DNA of 23,586 bases from JBAXGE01 sp044344145 (GCA_044344145.1 JBIJDM010000015.1:1-23586), one strand, 5' to 3'. Counted from the first letter of the stretch, positions 1 to 7,150 are shown. Numbers and translations: made by a program. Notes: a model not told the origin generated them from the letters alone.

Positions 1-138
1 CTCCGGCGGTAATGCGGTCAATTGATTACCGGTGAGGTTCAGCGCCATCAGAGCGGTCAAGCGGCCGATCTCCGGCGGTAACACGGTCAACTGGTTACCG
101 CGGAGGTCCAGCGCCGTGAGAGCGGTCAAGCGGCCGAT
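1..138 (-). repeat. Two tandem 69-bp LRR-coding units
   Basis: Units at 1-69 and 70-138 match at about 60 of 69 positions, and a third unit begins at 139 before diverging after about 11 bases. A block of about 31 bases spanning each unit junction (from AGAGCGGTCAAGCGG through CTCCGGCGGTA) is identical between the two junctions visible in full. The units correspond to 23-residue leucine-rich repeats. The high DNA-level identity suggests recent unit amplification or gene conversion. Confidence 0.85.
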
Positions 139-273
139 CTCCGGCGGTAGCTTTTGAAGCGCAAGACCTGACAAATCCAGTTCTCTGACCGCCTTTGGTT
201 TAGCCAGGGATTCGTTGATCCGGCGAAGGGCGAGATAGTAACCTTCCGCAGAATTCGGCTCCAACGTTGCCAT
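1..273 (-). CDS. Leucine-rich-repeat protein, N-terminal part (cut by window edge)
   Basis: An open frame of 91 codons runs off the left edge, so only the N-terminus is visible. The ATG at 273 has AGGAG eight bases upstream. After about 30 residues of helical-looking leader (ALRRINESLAKPKAVRELDL) come leucine-rich repeats of exactly 23 residues with the pattern LPPEIGRLTALxALxLxGNQLTx. The repeats are visible at DNA level as 69-bp units. Such LRRs form curved protein-binding solenoids. This leader-plus-LPPEIG layout is common in bacterial Roco (LRR-ROC-COR) GTPases and related LRR proteins, but the part that would show a GTPase domain lies outside the window, so that link is inference. No signal peptide is seen, which suggests a cytoplasmic protein. 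It is transcribed in the same direction as the downstream-facing rlmI-like gene but is separated from it by about 290 bp. Confidence 0.85.
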   Translation of the reverse strand, partial: MATLEPNSAEGYYLALRRINESLAKPKAVRELDLSGLALQKLPPEIGRLTALTALDLRGNQLTVLPPEIGRLTALMALNLTGNQLTALPPE

Positions 274-559
274 CGCATCTCCTAGCTGTACGTAACATAA
301 AATAAGGGCCACCGGTCAGTATTTGGTATACTGAGCCTATACTATCGCATTAGCGAGGTTAGCCCTATGAGCAACCGATATTTGATCAGCGTACTTATAG
401 GCCCATTCCCTTTACCCGCGAAACCCGACACTCATCCGTGTCACCTTTTGCCAGCGTATTAGGAACACCCAAAACTCATTGGTAGCAATATACAACCAGT
501 CTTGGCGAAAACAAGGTGTAAACTAGCAAATATCCCGAAATATGAAGAACTTCGCCGTC
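274..559. other. Spacer between LRR gene and rlmI-like gene
   Basis: This 286-bp spacer holds no convincing gene. It should contain the promoter of the LRR gene (minus strand). A short inverted repeat, CAGTAT-N5-ATACTG, lies at 317-333, about 45-60 bases upstream of the LRR start, and could be an operator or a promoter-proximal element. A 31-codon plus-strand frame at 367-462 has no recognisable product and no ribosome-binding site. No terminator-like hairpin with a T-tract was found after the rlmI-like gene. Confidence 0.5.
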
Positions 560-1828
560 TTACTCCACCCGCAACCACAGCACCTTCAAATACGACGATT
601 CGGGACACGCCATGTCTACCGGATGATCCATGCCAGGGCCGGAGGAGCGCAGGACCTGCACCCGGCGGCCGGCCGCGCGGCCGGCGCCGCGGACGGCGTT
701 GGCCAGTTCTTCGGCGGTCAATAGACCCGAGCACGAACAGGTGACCATGATCCCGCCGGGGGCGGTGACCAGCAGGCCCAGTTTGTTCAAATCAAAATAC
801 TTCTTGCGGCCTTCATCGTAATCATCCTGCGAAGGAATGAATTTCGGCGGGTCGAGCACCACGGCGGAGAATTGCTGTTTGTTCTGGTACATCTGCCGCA
901 GATAGGCAAAGCTGTCGGAATGCACCGTGGTATACCGCGCGGGGGCGATTTTGTTCAGATTGGCATTACGCCGGGCCAGCGCTTCGGCCCGCTCGTCAAG
1001 GTCCACCGCAGTGACATGCGTGGCCGCACCCTTCACCAAGCCGTAAATCCCAAACCCGCCCGAGTAACAGCAGGCATCCAACACGCGCCCCGGGCCGCAA
1101 AGCTGGGCAAACAGCGCGCGATTTTCGCGCTGGTCACAGAAAAAGCCCGTCTTGTGGCCGGTGACCAGATCCACTTGGAACTTCACGCCGTTTTCCAGCA
1201 CCACGGTAGACTTACGCTCGGGGGCCAGCTTGCCGGTATCCCCCGCCGGGCCGGAAACCCCCATGGAAAAGCCTTCCAGTTCCTGCACCTGTTCGTCAGC
1301 GCGGAAAATCACCTCTTCCACCCCCAGCAGCCGCTTAAGCTCGCGGGTCAGCCAGCCCTGACGGTGAAAATAGCCCAGACTGAAAATTTCGCACACGGCA
1401 TATTCGCCGTAACGGTCCACCACCAGCCCCGACAGCCCATCGCCTTCGCTATTCACCACGCGATAGGCCTTGGTCGTGTCATTGGGCAGGCCAATGCGCA
1501 GGCGCAGGGCCACGGCCTCTTCCAGCCGGCGCTGCAGCAGCGATTCATCCGCCTCGCCGGGGCCGAATTGGAGCATGCGCAGGGAAATCAGGCTGCGGCG
1601 GTTCAGCATGGCCACGCCAAAGCAGGTGCCATCGCGGTCATAGACCGTGACCAGATCGCCCTCGTGGGCATCGGGGCTGCTGCGGGCGATCATTTTGCGA
1701 AAAATCCACGAATGGTACGTGGCATTGCGCAATTGCACCCACGGGCCCGGCCCGGTATGGGGCACATCGGCCCAGCGGGTCTGGGGGGCTTCATCGCGAT
1801 CACGATACGGGCGCTGCGGGGGTGGCAT
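560..1828 (-). CDS. rlmI: RlmI-type 23S rRNA (cytosine-5) methyltransferase
   Basis: This is a class I SAM-dependent methyltransferase of the RlmI/YccW family, which makes 5-methylcytosine in 23S rRNA (C1962 in E. coli numbering). An N-terminal PUA-like RNA-binding region lies at about residues 30-85. It is followed by the family linker YRVVNSEGDGLSGLVVDRY (122-140) and TGFFCDQRENR (227-237). The SAM-binding motif is VLDACCYSGGFG (249-260), motif IV is VVLDPPKF (323-330), and the catalytic-cysteine motif is TCSCSG (363-368). At 422 residues it is about 25 longer than E. coli RlmI, with a short proline/arginine-rich N-terminus. All key motifs are intact. It is divergent from the PIN-TRAM gene with a 97-bp spacer. 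Exact target specificity (RlmI versus another RlmI-like enzyme) is inferred from family only. Confidence 0.88.
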   Translation of the reverse strand: MPPPQRPYRDRDEAPQTRWADVPHTGPGPWVQLRNATYHSWIFRKMIARSSPDAHEGDLVTVYDRDGTCFGVAMLNRRSLISLRMLQFGPGEADESLLQRRLEEAVALRLRIGLPNDTTKAYRVVNSEGDGLSGLVVDRYGEYAVCEIFSLGYFHRQGWLTRELKRLLGVEEVIFRADEQVQELEGFSMGVSGPAGDTGKLAPERKSTVVLENGVKFQVDLVTGHKTGFFCDQRENRALFAQLCGPGRVLDACCYSGGFGIYGLVKGAATHVTAVDLDERAEALARRNANLNKIAPARYTTVHSDSFAYLRQMYQNKQQFSAVVLDPPKFIPSQDDYDEGRKKYFDLNKLGLLVTAPGGIMVTCSCSGLLTAEELANAVRGAGRAAGRRVQVLRSSGPGMDHPVDMACPESSYLKVLWLRVE

Positions 1829-1850
1829 AGATAATAATCTCCAAGTACGG

Positions 1851-1908
1851 TTGCCAAGCTGGCCTAGCGCGGCGATTATACACGCTACGTCCGATACTGC
1901 TGATTATA
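1851..1908. promoter_or_regulatory. Divergent promoter region rlmI / PIN-TRAM
   Basis: The octamer GATTATAC occurs twice (1874-1881 and 1902-1909). Read on the minus strand each gives a perfect TATAAT. The one at 1875-1880 is well placed for the rlmI-like gene (leader about 40 bases), with a weak -35 TCAGCA at 1898-1903 and a 17-base spacer. On the plus strand, TTGCCA (1851-1856), a 17-base spacer and GATTAT (1874-1879) could serve the PIN-TRAM gene, so the two promoters would overlap. The -35 matches are weak and no start site is known. Confidence 0.35.
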
Positions 1909-1925
1909 CTGTGGAGACTTTAGCC

Positions 1926-2996
1926 ATGATTCATGCCGTCCGTATCATCTTTTTATTCCTCGTGGCGCTGGTCGCCTCCACTTACCTCTACAAAACCATC
2001 GCCGCCGCCGAGGGCAATATGCTGCCCTACATCATTATGAGTCTGGGCGTGGTGCTGGCCTTTGGGGTGTTGGCGTTTGATGCCCTCACCAACCGTAAGA
2101 ATCTCGCGCTGCTCTCGGGTTTGTTCCTGGGGGTGATTGTGGGCATGATCGTGGCCGCAGGGCTGGGGTTCCTCGTGGATCAGGCCTTGAACGTATTTGT
2201 GGATAAAGAAAGCATTACCCACAATCAGACCCTGATTGACGGCGGCAAGCTGCTGCTGATGCTGATCAGCGTGTATCTGTCGGTCAGTTTCGTCCTGCAA
2301 ACCAAGGATGACTTCCGCTTCATCATTCCCTATGTCGAGTTCCAACGCGCCACCAAGGGTCCCCGGCCCATCGCGGTGGACACCAGTGTGATTATTGACG
2401 GCCGGATCGTGGAATTGGCCACGACGGGCATTTTTGAGAGCCGGCTGCTGGTGCCGCGCTTTGTGTTGAACGAATTGCAGACCATCGCCGACAGCCAGGA
2501 TAAGCTCAAGCGCGCCCGCGGCCGGCGCGGGCTGGATATGCTGCAAAAGTTGCAGGGCATGCCCAATATCGAACTGCACATCTGGGACGGGACGCTGAAA
2601 CAGGGCGATGCCGAAGGTGTGGACCAGAAGCTGGTCGCGCTGGCCCAGCAGGAACATGCCCGGCTGCTGACCACGGATTTCAATCTCAATAAAATCGCGC
2701 AACTGCGCGGCGTGGATGTGATCAACCTCAACGCCATCTCCGACGCGGTCAAACCCGTGGTCCTCCCCGGCGAAAACATGCGCGTCCGCATCATCAAGCC
2801 CGGCGAGGGCATGCACCAAGGCATCGGCTATCTGGAAGATGGCACTATGGTCGTGGTGGAATCCGGCCGCGACCGCATCGGCCAGGAACTCGATGTCATC
2901 ATCACCAACGCCCTGCAAACCGCCTCCGGCAAGATGATCTTCGCCCGCGTGCGTACTGATGGGCCGGTGGGCAATGGCAATGGGCCGGCGCGATAA
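1926..2996 (+). CDS. Membrane-anchored PIN-TRAM domain protein (YacL family)
   Basis: This 356-residue protein has three domains. The first is an N-terminal membrane region with about four hydrophobic segments (roughly 4-24, 33-53, 59-84, 106-124). Next is a PIN nuclease domain (about 149-270) with the acidic residues expected for metal binding: D152 and D158 in VDTSVIIDGR, E183, D233 and D251 in LLTTDFNLN. The C-terminal TRAM domain is about 284-345 and is a predicted RNA-binding beta-barrel. This is the architecture of Bacillus YacL and its relatives, putative membrane-tethered RNases whose substrate is not settled. The ATG at 1926 is preceded by GGAG nine bases upstream. Longer upstream readings lack membrane-like or PIN sequence and overlap the divergent rlmI-like gene, so they were not used. 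Its stop codon overlaps a 22-codon frame at 2980-3048. Confidence 0.85.
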   Translation: MIHAVRIIFLFLVALVASTYLYKTIAAAEGNMLPYIIMSLGVVLAFGVLAFDALTNRKNLALLSGLFLGVIVGMIVAAGLGFLVDQALNVFVDKESITHNQTLIDGGKLLLMLISVYLSVSFVLQTKDDFRFIIPYVEFQRATKGPRPIAVDTSVIIDGRIVELATTGIFESRLLVPRFVLNELQTIADSQDKLKRARGRRGLDMLQKLQGMPNIELHIWDGTLKQGDAEGVDQKLVALAQQEHARLLTTDFNLNKIAQLRGVDVINLNAISDAVKPVVLPGENMRVRIIKPGEGMHQGIGYLEDGTMVVVESGRDRIGQELDVIITNALQTASGKMIFARVRTDGPVGNGNGPAR

Positions 2997-3436
2997 ACGC
3001 GGCAAAATCCGCTACCTCCGCCCGGAGTTTCAGGCCAGCACCAAATAATTGGGTGCATCCGGTATGTCCGGGAAACGGGCCTTGGTCTTCACCCCAAGGG
3101 GGCCGAAAACCATGCCAATCCCACCCCCAACCACCCCCGCACGATGCACGAATAATCCCCCACCCGATATCACTTTGGACGCGACCAGCTTGCATGTCGG
3201 CAAACAAGTTTTCCCATTTGACGGGCAGAATATTACCGTATCCAAACCGGGGAAATGATGGTAACCCCCCGGCGAACCCGCCCGCATGGGTACAACACGG
3301 CCCACTTGATTGAAACAGGGCCCGCAGTTCCTGCACTCCCTTTGATCCTCCCCCACGTTCCGGGCCAGTGCCACTACTCGACTTTGAACCGGACGTACGG
3401 GCACCAGATAACAACGGTACCTGTCTAGAAGCCAGC
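2997..3436. other. 440-bp stretch without a recognisable gene
   Basis: This lies between the convergent PIN-TRAM and AraC genes. Frames are open on both strands here: minus 3030-3440 (136 codons, with a CRNCGPC cluster) and plus 3049-3258. Neither has a recognisable domain, a good ribosome-binding site or coding-like composition (runs of Pro or Gly from C- and G-rich DNA). A loose inverted repeat CCGGGG/CCCCGG sits near 3246-3271 but has no T-tract. It may be decayed sequence or a 3' untranslated region. No homology was recognised. Confidence 0.4.
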
Positions 3437-4300
3437 TCAAACCCTGATGAGGCTCTTAATATATTGTCTCGGTGAGCAGCCTTGGGCTTTTTTAAAGGCC
3501 TTGGAAAGATGAAAGGCATCGGCAAAACCAAGCTGATCAGCAATGGTTTTCAATGGCAGGCCTTTCATCAGCAGCATTCTGACACAATCGATTCGTTGCC
3601 GCCGGTGGCGCGCTATGGGGCTGTCACCGGTCTGCTTGTGATACTGATGGGAGAGCTGAGATATGCTGACCTTCAATGCCGCGGCAAGGTCCGTCAGCGT
3701 CAGGTTCTCGGACAGATGCTCTCGGATCAATTCATCAACACGATCGATAAAACCTTTGGTGACTGCAACAGGACCCGGAGCAACAAGGCGATAATTCTCC
3801 GCTCCGACAGGACTGGCTCCCAGAAAAAGTCGGATCATCCGGGCCAGCAGTTCCTGGGCCTCCCAGAACCCGGCTTCGCCCTTAATCTGGCCGATCAGGG
3901 CCACTTCATGAAAGATCCGGCCAAACTCACCGGTTTCATCCCAAAGACAGGCCCGTTGCAGTTGTGGGTGAATAAGCCGACCCAGACCAGCCGCTTCTCC
4001 CCCGGAAAAAAACACCCAGGCACTGTGGCGGAACCCCTTCATCCGTCGGGTGTCTTCCTGAAAAGTTGCGCCCTGTGGATACAGATGAACTGTGCCCGCC
4101 GGCCGGAGTCTGTTGGAACCAGCTGAAGCTCCGGAGCGCAGTTGACCATGCGGGGTGTATTCATAATCAAGGATCCAGTGGGTGGCATGGACGCGGATCA
4201 ACCGACCGGGATATTTTCCCTGTACTTCAGTAGCTGAAATGATAGCCGGATAAACCCGCGTATTCGGTATCCAGTTATGACCAACAGTGTGTTCACGCAT
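3437..4300 (-). CDS. AraC-family transcriptional regulator
   Basis: This 287-residue protein has an N-terminal cupin-like effector domain (about 15-110, with the HLYPQGATFQED segment at 72-83) and a C-terminal AraC/XylS DNA-binding domain (about 182-285). The first helix-turn-helix is near 201-222 (LTLTDLAAALKVSISQLSHQ). The second is near 249-272 (PLKTIADQLGFADAFHLSKAFKK), followed by the family signature GCSPRQYIKS. Members usually activate sugar-use genes in response to a sugar-derived ligand. The ATG at 4300 has GGAGG seven bases upstream. It is divergent from the DegT-type aminotransferase gene with a 156-bp spacer that contains a 21-bp-spaced direct repeat, so it probably controls that gene, itself, and possibly the URO-D and GH52 genes further on. 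The ligand is unknown. Xylose or xylo-oligosaccharide is an inference from the nearby GH52 gene. Confidence 0.9.
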   Translation of the reverse strand: MREHTVGHNWIPNTRVYPAIISATEVQGKYPGRLIRVHATHWILDYEYTPHGQLRSGASAGSNRLRPAGTVHLYPQGATFQEDTRRMKGFRHSAWVFFSGGEAAGLGRLIHPQLQRACLWDETGEFGRIFHEVALIGQIKGEAGFWEAQELLARMIRLFLGASPVGAENYRLVAPGPVAVTKGFIDRVDELIREHLSENLTLTDLAAALKVSISQLSHQYHKQTGDSPIARHRRQRIDCVRMLLMKGLPLKTIADQLGFADAFHLSKAFKKAQGCSPRQYIKSLIRV

Positions 4301-4336
4301 AGTTTTGCCTCCGCCTCAATGTTCCGGTTAGTCGGG

Positions 4337-4364
4337 TTGTGCGTGATTATACATGTTTTGTGCG
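4337..4364. promoter_or_regulatory. Putative AraC-type operator: 21-bp-spaced direct repeat
   Basis: The heptamer TTGTGCG occurs at 4337-4343 and again at 4358-4364, a start-to-start spacing of exactly 21 bp (two helical turns). That is the geometry AraC-family proteins use on direct half-sites. The repeats flank the minus-strand TATAAT box at 4346-4351, so binding here would be expected to autoregulate araC and could act on the divergent degT promoter. Binding itself is inferred. Confidence 0.4.
4346..4351 (-). promoter_or_regulatory. Putative -10 box of the AraC regulator gene
   Basis: The minus strand reads TATAAT here, 46 bases upstream of the araC start codon. No convincing -35 hexamer is found at 16-18 bases, as expected for an activator-dependent or weak promoter. 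The box lies between the two TTGTGCG half-sites. Confidence 0.35.
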
Positions 4365-4389
4365 CAATCAGCCATTCCTTCAACGATCT

Positions 4390-4418
4390 TTGGGGGCTAT
4401 ATTGTGGCTATGGATTAT
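4390..4418 (+). promoter_or_regulatory. Possible promoter of the DegT-type gene
   Basis: TTGGGG (4390-4395), a 17-base spacer and GATTAT (4413-4418) form a weak sigma-70-like pair about 38 bases before the start codon. An alternative -10 is TATATT at 4398-4403. Both are poor matches, consistent with a need for an activator such as the divergent AraC protein. Confidence 0.2.
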
Positions 4419-4456
4419 CTTTGCTGGCCGCATGGTCTCGTATCAGGAGTATACCA

Positions 4457-5632
4457 ATGTATGAAATTGGACAAGCCGAAGTTGATGCCGTGGCAGAAGT
4501 TATCAAGAACCGTAAATTGTTCCGTTATCGGGGCGGTGAAGGGGGATTTTGCGATAAGTTTGAGGCCGCCTGGGGTCAGAAAATCGGTGTATCCCGCGCT
4601 TTACTGACCAGCAGCGGTACGGCCGCGCTGGTCTGCGGTCTGGTGGGCTTGGGCGTGGGGCCTGGCGATGAAGTGATTGTGCCTGCTTATACATTTATGG
4701 CATCGGCTCTGGCCGTGACCGCAGCGGGCGGGATTCCTGTAATCGCCGAGGTGGACCAGACCCTGTCACTGGACCCGGCGGATGTAAAGCAGAAAATCAC
4801 CCCCCGGACCAAAGCCATCATGCCGGTCCATATGCTGGGCAGGCCGTGCGATATGAAGGCGTTTGAGACAATTGCGCAAGAGCATTCCATCGCCATTATC
4901 GAGGATGCGTGCCAGGCGGCTGGGGGAACATATCGGGGCCGACGGCTTGGGGCTATCGGAAAGGTCGGAGCCTTCAGCTTCAATCATTTCAAAATTCTTT
5001 CCGGCGGCGAAGGCGGAGCCATGACCACCAGCGATCCGACGGTGGTGGACCGGGCGCTGATCTATCATGATGGGGGCTGCATTTTCCGCGACCATTCGGC
5101 AGCCATGAAAACGCCATTTTTCGCCGGAACCAATTTCCGGGCCTCTGAAATCCTCGGAGCCATCATGCTGGCCCAGCAGAATCGGTTGGATGGTATTCTT
5201 GCCCGGCTTCGCCAACGGCAGACCGCCATGACCGAGATATTTGAAACCTCCGGCTTGCTTGTGCCCAGTCCGGCCAACGAAAAAACTGGCGACTGCGGAT
5301 GCGTGGTTGGACTGTTGTTTGATTCGATTGACCGCGCCCGTGCGCTGGCGACAAAAACCGCAGAATTGAAATTGTCCTGCCACCGGCCCATCGATAGCGA
5401 CCGGCATGTGTATCTGAATTGGGAACCAATCATGAAACAACAGGGCAGCCACCACCCCGACCTCAATCCCTTTGCCATGGCCCGGCGGAATATTGAATAC
5501 TCCCGGGATATGTGCCCCCGGACACTGGATATTCTGGCCCGGACACTGATCGTCGATGTTCCCTATGATGTCACTGTACCGGAAGCTCAGGCACTGGCCC
5601 AGCGCGTGGTGGCATGTGCACGGACAATCTGA
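4457..5632 (+). CDS. DegT/DnrJ/EryC1/StrS-family PLP-dependent aminotransferase
   Basis: This 391-residue fold-type I PLP enzyme belongs to the family that transaminates keto-sugars and related cyclic ketones, such as StrS-type and AHBA-synthase-type proteins. SSGTAAL (52-58) binds the cofactor phosphate. PAYTFMASA (76-84) is the stacking-residue region. IIEDACQA (148-155) carries the Asp150 that pairs with the pyridine nitrogen. FSFNHFKILSGGEGG (173-187) carries the Schiff-base Lys179. NFRASEILGA (226-235) matches the family motif NxRMSEIQ-A. The start at 4457 has AGGAG seven bases upstream. Frames starting earlier have no support. The catalytic set is complete, so it is probably an active aminotransferase. 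Its substrate cannot be read from sequence. Its neighbours (AraC regulator, URO-D-family protein, GH52) point to sugar metabolism rather than antibiotic or surface-polysaccharide clusters. Confidence 0.88.
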   Translation: MYEIGQAEVDAVAEVIKNRKLFRYRGGEGGFCDKFEAAWGQKIGVSRALLTSSGTAALVCGLVGLGVGPGDEVIVPAYTFMASALAVTAAGGIPVIAEVDQTLSLDPADVKQKITPRTKAIMPVHMLGRPCDMKAFETIAQEHSIAIIEDACQAAGGTYRGRRLGAIGKVGAFSFNHFKILSGGEGGAMTTSDPTVVDRALIYHDGGCIFRDHSAAMKTPFFAGTNFRASEILGAIMLAQQNRLDGILARLRQRQTAMTEIFETSGLLVPSPANEKTGDCGCVVGLLFDSIDRARALATKTAELKLSCHRPIDSDRHVYLNWEPIMKQQGSHHPDLNPFAMARRNIEYSRDMCPRTLDILARTLIVDVPYDVTVPEAQALAQRVVACARTI

Positions 5633-5698
5633 TGGTCATGCAATAGCGCAGGTTACGGAAGATCACCCAAAGTTCTTCCCTGTGTTCAACCGGGGCGC

Positions 5699-5878
5699 AA
5701 TCCATACACGGCAGGACGGCTTGCGCCTCCGCCGGACGCTGCCGTGAAAATCCTTGGCGCTATGGGCGAGCAACCCAGACGGCTCGCCGTGACATGGCGC
5801 GGATAGTATGAACCCCCGCGTACGTGGCCCGTATCGGCATCAATCTGACCGGCCACGGATCGTGTGTGTCGTTCGCAG
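5699..5878 (-). repeat. Left copy of direct repeat flanking the URO-D gene
   Basis: This segment matches 7151-7330 in the same orientation. The core 5773-5858 aligns to 7234-7318 with three mismatches and one single-base gap (about 95% identity). The outer parts are more diverged (roughly 70% by eye). Weaker similarity may extend left to about 5643. The right copy covers the 3' end of the GH52 gene and its downstream spacer. Confidence 0.85.
5760..5878 (-). pseudogene. Remnant of a second GH52 gene (C-terminal ~38 codons, frameshifted)
   Basis: On the minus strand this encodes VAGQIDADTGHVRGGSYYPR and then HVTA, nearly identical to the C-terminus of the intact GH52 protein (VADQIDADTGHVRGGSYYPR, residues 678-697). 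One extra base after the VTA codons shifts the frame. The original ending AVWVARP-stop continues in the next frame, with its TAG at 5760-5762, and corresponds to AVWVGRP in the intact gene. An additional ~8-base insertion near 5859-5868 separates the match further upstream. No other part of the gene is present: similarity stops near 5878, about ten bases before the URO-D -10 box. It is therefore a broken duplicate fragment, not a functional gene. Confidence 0.8.
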
Positions 5879-5894
5879 TAAGCGGTACTATAAT
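5866..5894 (+). promoter_or_regulatory. Putative promoter of the URO-D-family gene
   Basis: A perfect TATAAT at 5889-5894 with a weak GTGTCG at 5866-5871 (17-base spacer) would give a leader of about 34 bases. The -35 part falls inside the left repeat, so the repeat boundary cuts through the promoter. Confidence 0.4.
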
Positions 5895-5934
5895 TACGCA
5901 TCGCAATACTGACCAACTTTTCAGAAGGTGAAAA

Positions 5935-7095
5935 ATGAACGCGCGTGAACGATTTATTGCCACCTTAAGCTTTCAGAAGCCCGACCGGGTGCCCTTTATG
6001 CCGGGTTACGGACGCAAGTCTACACTGGAAGCCTGGCATCGGCAGGGATTGCCGTCGGACGTCACCGACTACCACGGATACCTCCGCAACCTGCTCGGTA
6101 TCACGGACCCAACAGCTGGTTCCGAAACGCTATGGCCTGCGGTGGATTTCCGTATGATACCGCAGTACGAGGAGAAAGTTCTTGCGCACCGTCCGGGCGA
6201 TCCCGCCCGGAAAGTGCCGGGCGTACTGGTGGTGCAGGACTGGAAGGGCAACATCTGCGAGATTTCCGACGAGTATGACGTGACCTACTTGCGGCATGCG
6301 TCCGACTTTGTCACCCGTTCATGGCTCAAGTGCCCGGTCGAGTCCCGGGCCGACTGGCCCGAAATGGCCCGCCGTTACCACAGCGACGACCCGGCCCGCT
6401 TTCCCGCCGACTTCGCCCGTTGGGGAGCAGAAAATCGCGCCCGTTTGTGCGTGAGTGCCATGAGCATTTCCGGCCCCTTTTGGCAACTTCGCGAGTGGTG
6501 CGGTTTCGAAGGCCTGTGCATGCTCATGCTCGACGATCCGGACTTCGTCCAGGATATGATCAACTTCTGGGAAGCGTTCGTTACCGAGATGCTCCAGCGC
6601 ATGCTGGCACATCACGTGCCCGACATCATCACGATCAATGAAGACATGGCCTACAAGGAAAAGCCCATGATTGGTCCGGACATGGCGCGGCGTTTCCTGC
6701 TGCCGTGCTGGCGGCGTTGGGGTGAACTCATCCGTGGTGCGGGCGTGCCGATTTACGATATGGATTCCGACGGCCACGTGGGCTTGCTGGTGCCGTTGTG
6801 GATCGAGGCGGGGTTCAACTCCAACTCACCCCAGGAGGTGGCCGCCGGTAACGATCTGCCGGCTCTGGCCCGGCAGTACGGTCGGCAGATGAGCTGGCGC
6901 GGCGGTGTGGATAAACGCATCATGGCCGCTGGGGGCCAGGCTATCCGGGACGAGATGGCACGCCTCCAACCGGTCATCGAAGCCGGCGGTTTCATTCCCT
7001 CGTGCGACCATGGCGTGCCATCCGATGTGTCTTGGCCCAATTTTGTGGAGTATTCGCGGCTGCTGGCCAATGCCACCGGTTGGCTTAAAGCCTAG
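5935..7095 (+). CDS. Uroporphyrinogen decarboxylase (URO-D) family protein, function unknown
   Basis: This 386-residue protein resembles the PF01208-type TIM-barrel family that includes HemE and the corrinoid methyltransferases MtaA/CmuA. Visible family segments are KPDRVPFMPGYG (15-26), INEDMAYKEKPMIGPDM (234-250), DSDGHV (277-282), NSNSPQEVAAGND (295-307, the NxxxPxExxAGxD motif), GGVDKR (323-328) and DHGVPSDVSWPNF (358-370). The sequence is more like the catabolic URO-D paralogs found beside sugar genes in environmental bacteria than like HemE, so heme synthesis is unlikely. A clear MtaA zinc triad was not established by eye. The ATG at 5935 has AAGGTG four bases upstream. It is convergent with the GH52 gene (125-bp spacer) and bracketed by direct repeats. 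A methyl- or C1-transfer, decarboxylase-like or lyase-like role on sugar-derived acids is speculation. Confidence 0.82.
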   Translation: MNARERFIATLSFQKPDRVPFMPGYGRKSTLEAWHRQGLPSDVTDYHGYLRNLLGITDPTAGSETLWPAVDFRMIPQYEEKVLAHRPGDPARKVPGVLVVQDWKGNICEISDEYDVTYLRHASDFVTRSWLKCPVESRADWPEMARRYHSDDPARFPADFARWGAENRARLCVSAMSISGPFWQLREWCGFEGLCMLMLDDPDFVQDMINFWEAFVTEMLQRMLAHHVPDIITINEDMAYKEKPMIGPDMARRFLLPCWRRWGELIRGAGVPIYDMDSDGHVGLLVPLWIEAGFNSNSPQEVAAGNDLPALARQYGRQMSWRGGVDKRIMAAGGQAIRDEMARLQPVIEAGGFIPSCDHGVPSDVSWPNFVEYSRLLANATGWLKA

Positions 7096-7150
7096 CGCAG
7101 TTCTCAAAAGTAACCCCGTATGTTACCGTCGAAAAGTGGTACCCGTGCCC

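Larger units (their letters stand above)
5633..5934. other. Spacer between DegT and URO-D genes
   Basis: This 302-bp spacer contains no intact gene. It holds the left copy of the ~180-bp repeat (5699-5878), including a frameshifted GH52 3' remnant, and then the putative URO-D promoter and ribosome-binding site. An inverted repeat GGAAGA-N11-TCTTCC (5657-5679) follows the DegT stop but lacks a T-tract, so it is not called a terminator. Confidence 0.6.

Noticed and set aside
367..462. 31-codon plus-strand frame in the LRR-rlmI spacer
   Set aside because: It has no ribosome-binding site or recognisable product, and its length is within chance expectation.
872..1834. 320-codon plus-strand frame opposite the rlmI-like gene
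   Set aside because: It is antisense to a gene with intact methyltransferase motifs, and its His/Ala/Gln-rich translation shows no domain.
1647..1925. N-terminal extension of the PIN-TRAM frame
   Set aside because: It overlaps the divergent methyltransferase gene and the promoter region. The ATG at 1926 has a ribosome-binding site and starts the membrane region.
3030..3440. 136-codon minus-strand frame with a CRNCGPC cluster after araC
   Set aside because: It has no ribosome-binding site and no recognisable domain. Its Gly- and Pro-rich runs track base composition.
5657..5679. GGAAGA-N11-TCTTCC after the DegT gene as a terminator
   Set aside because: The stem is only 6 bp, the loop is long, and there is no T-tract.
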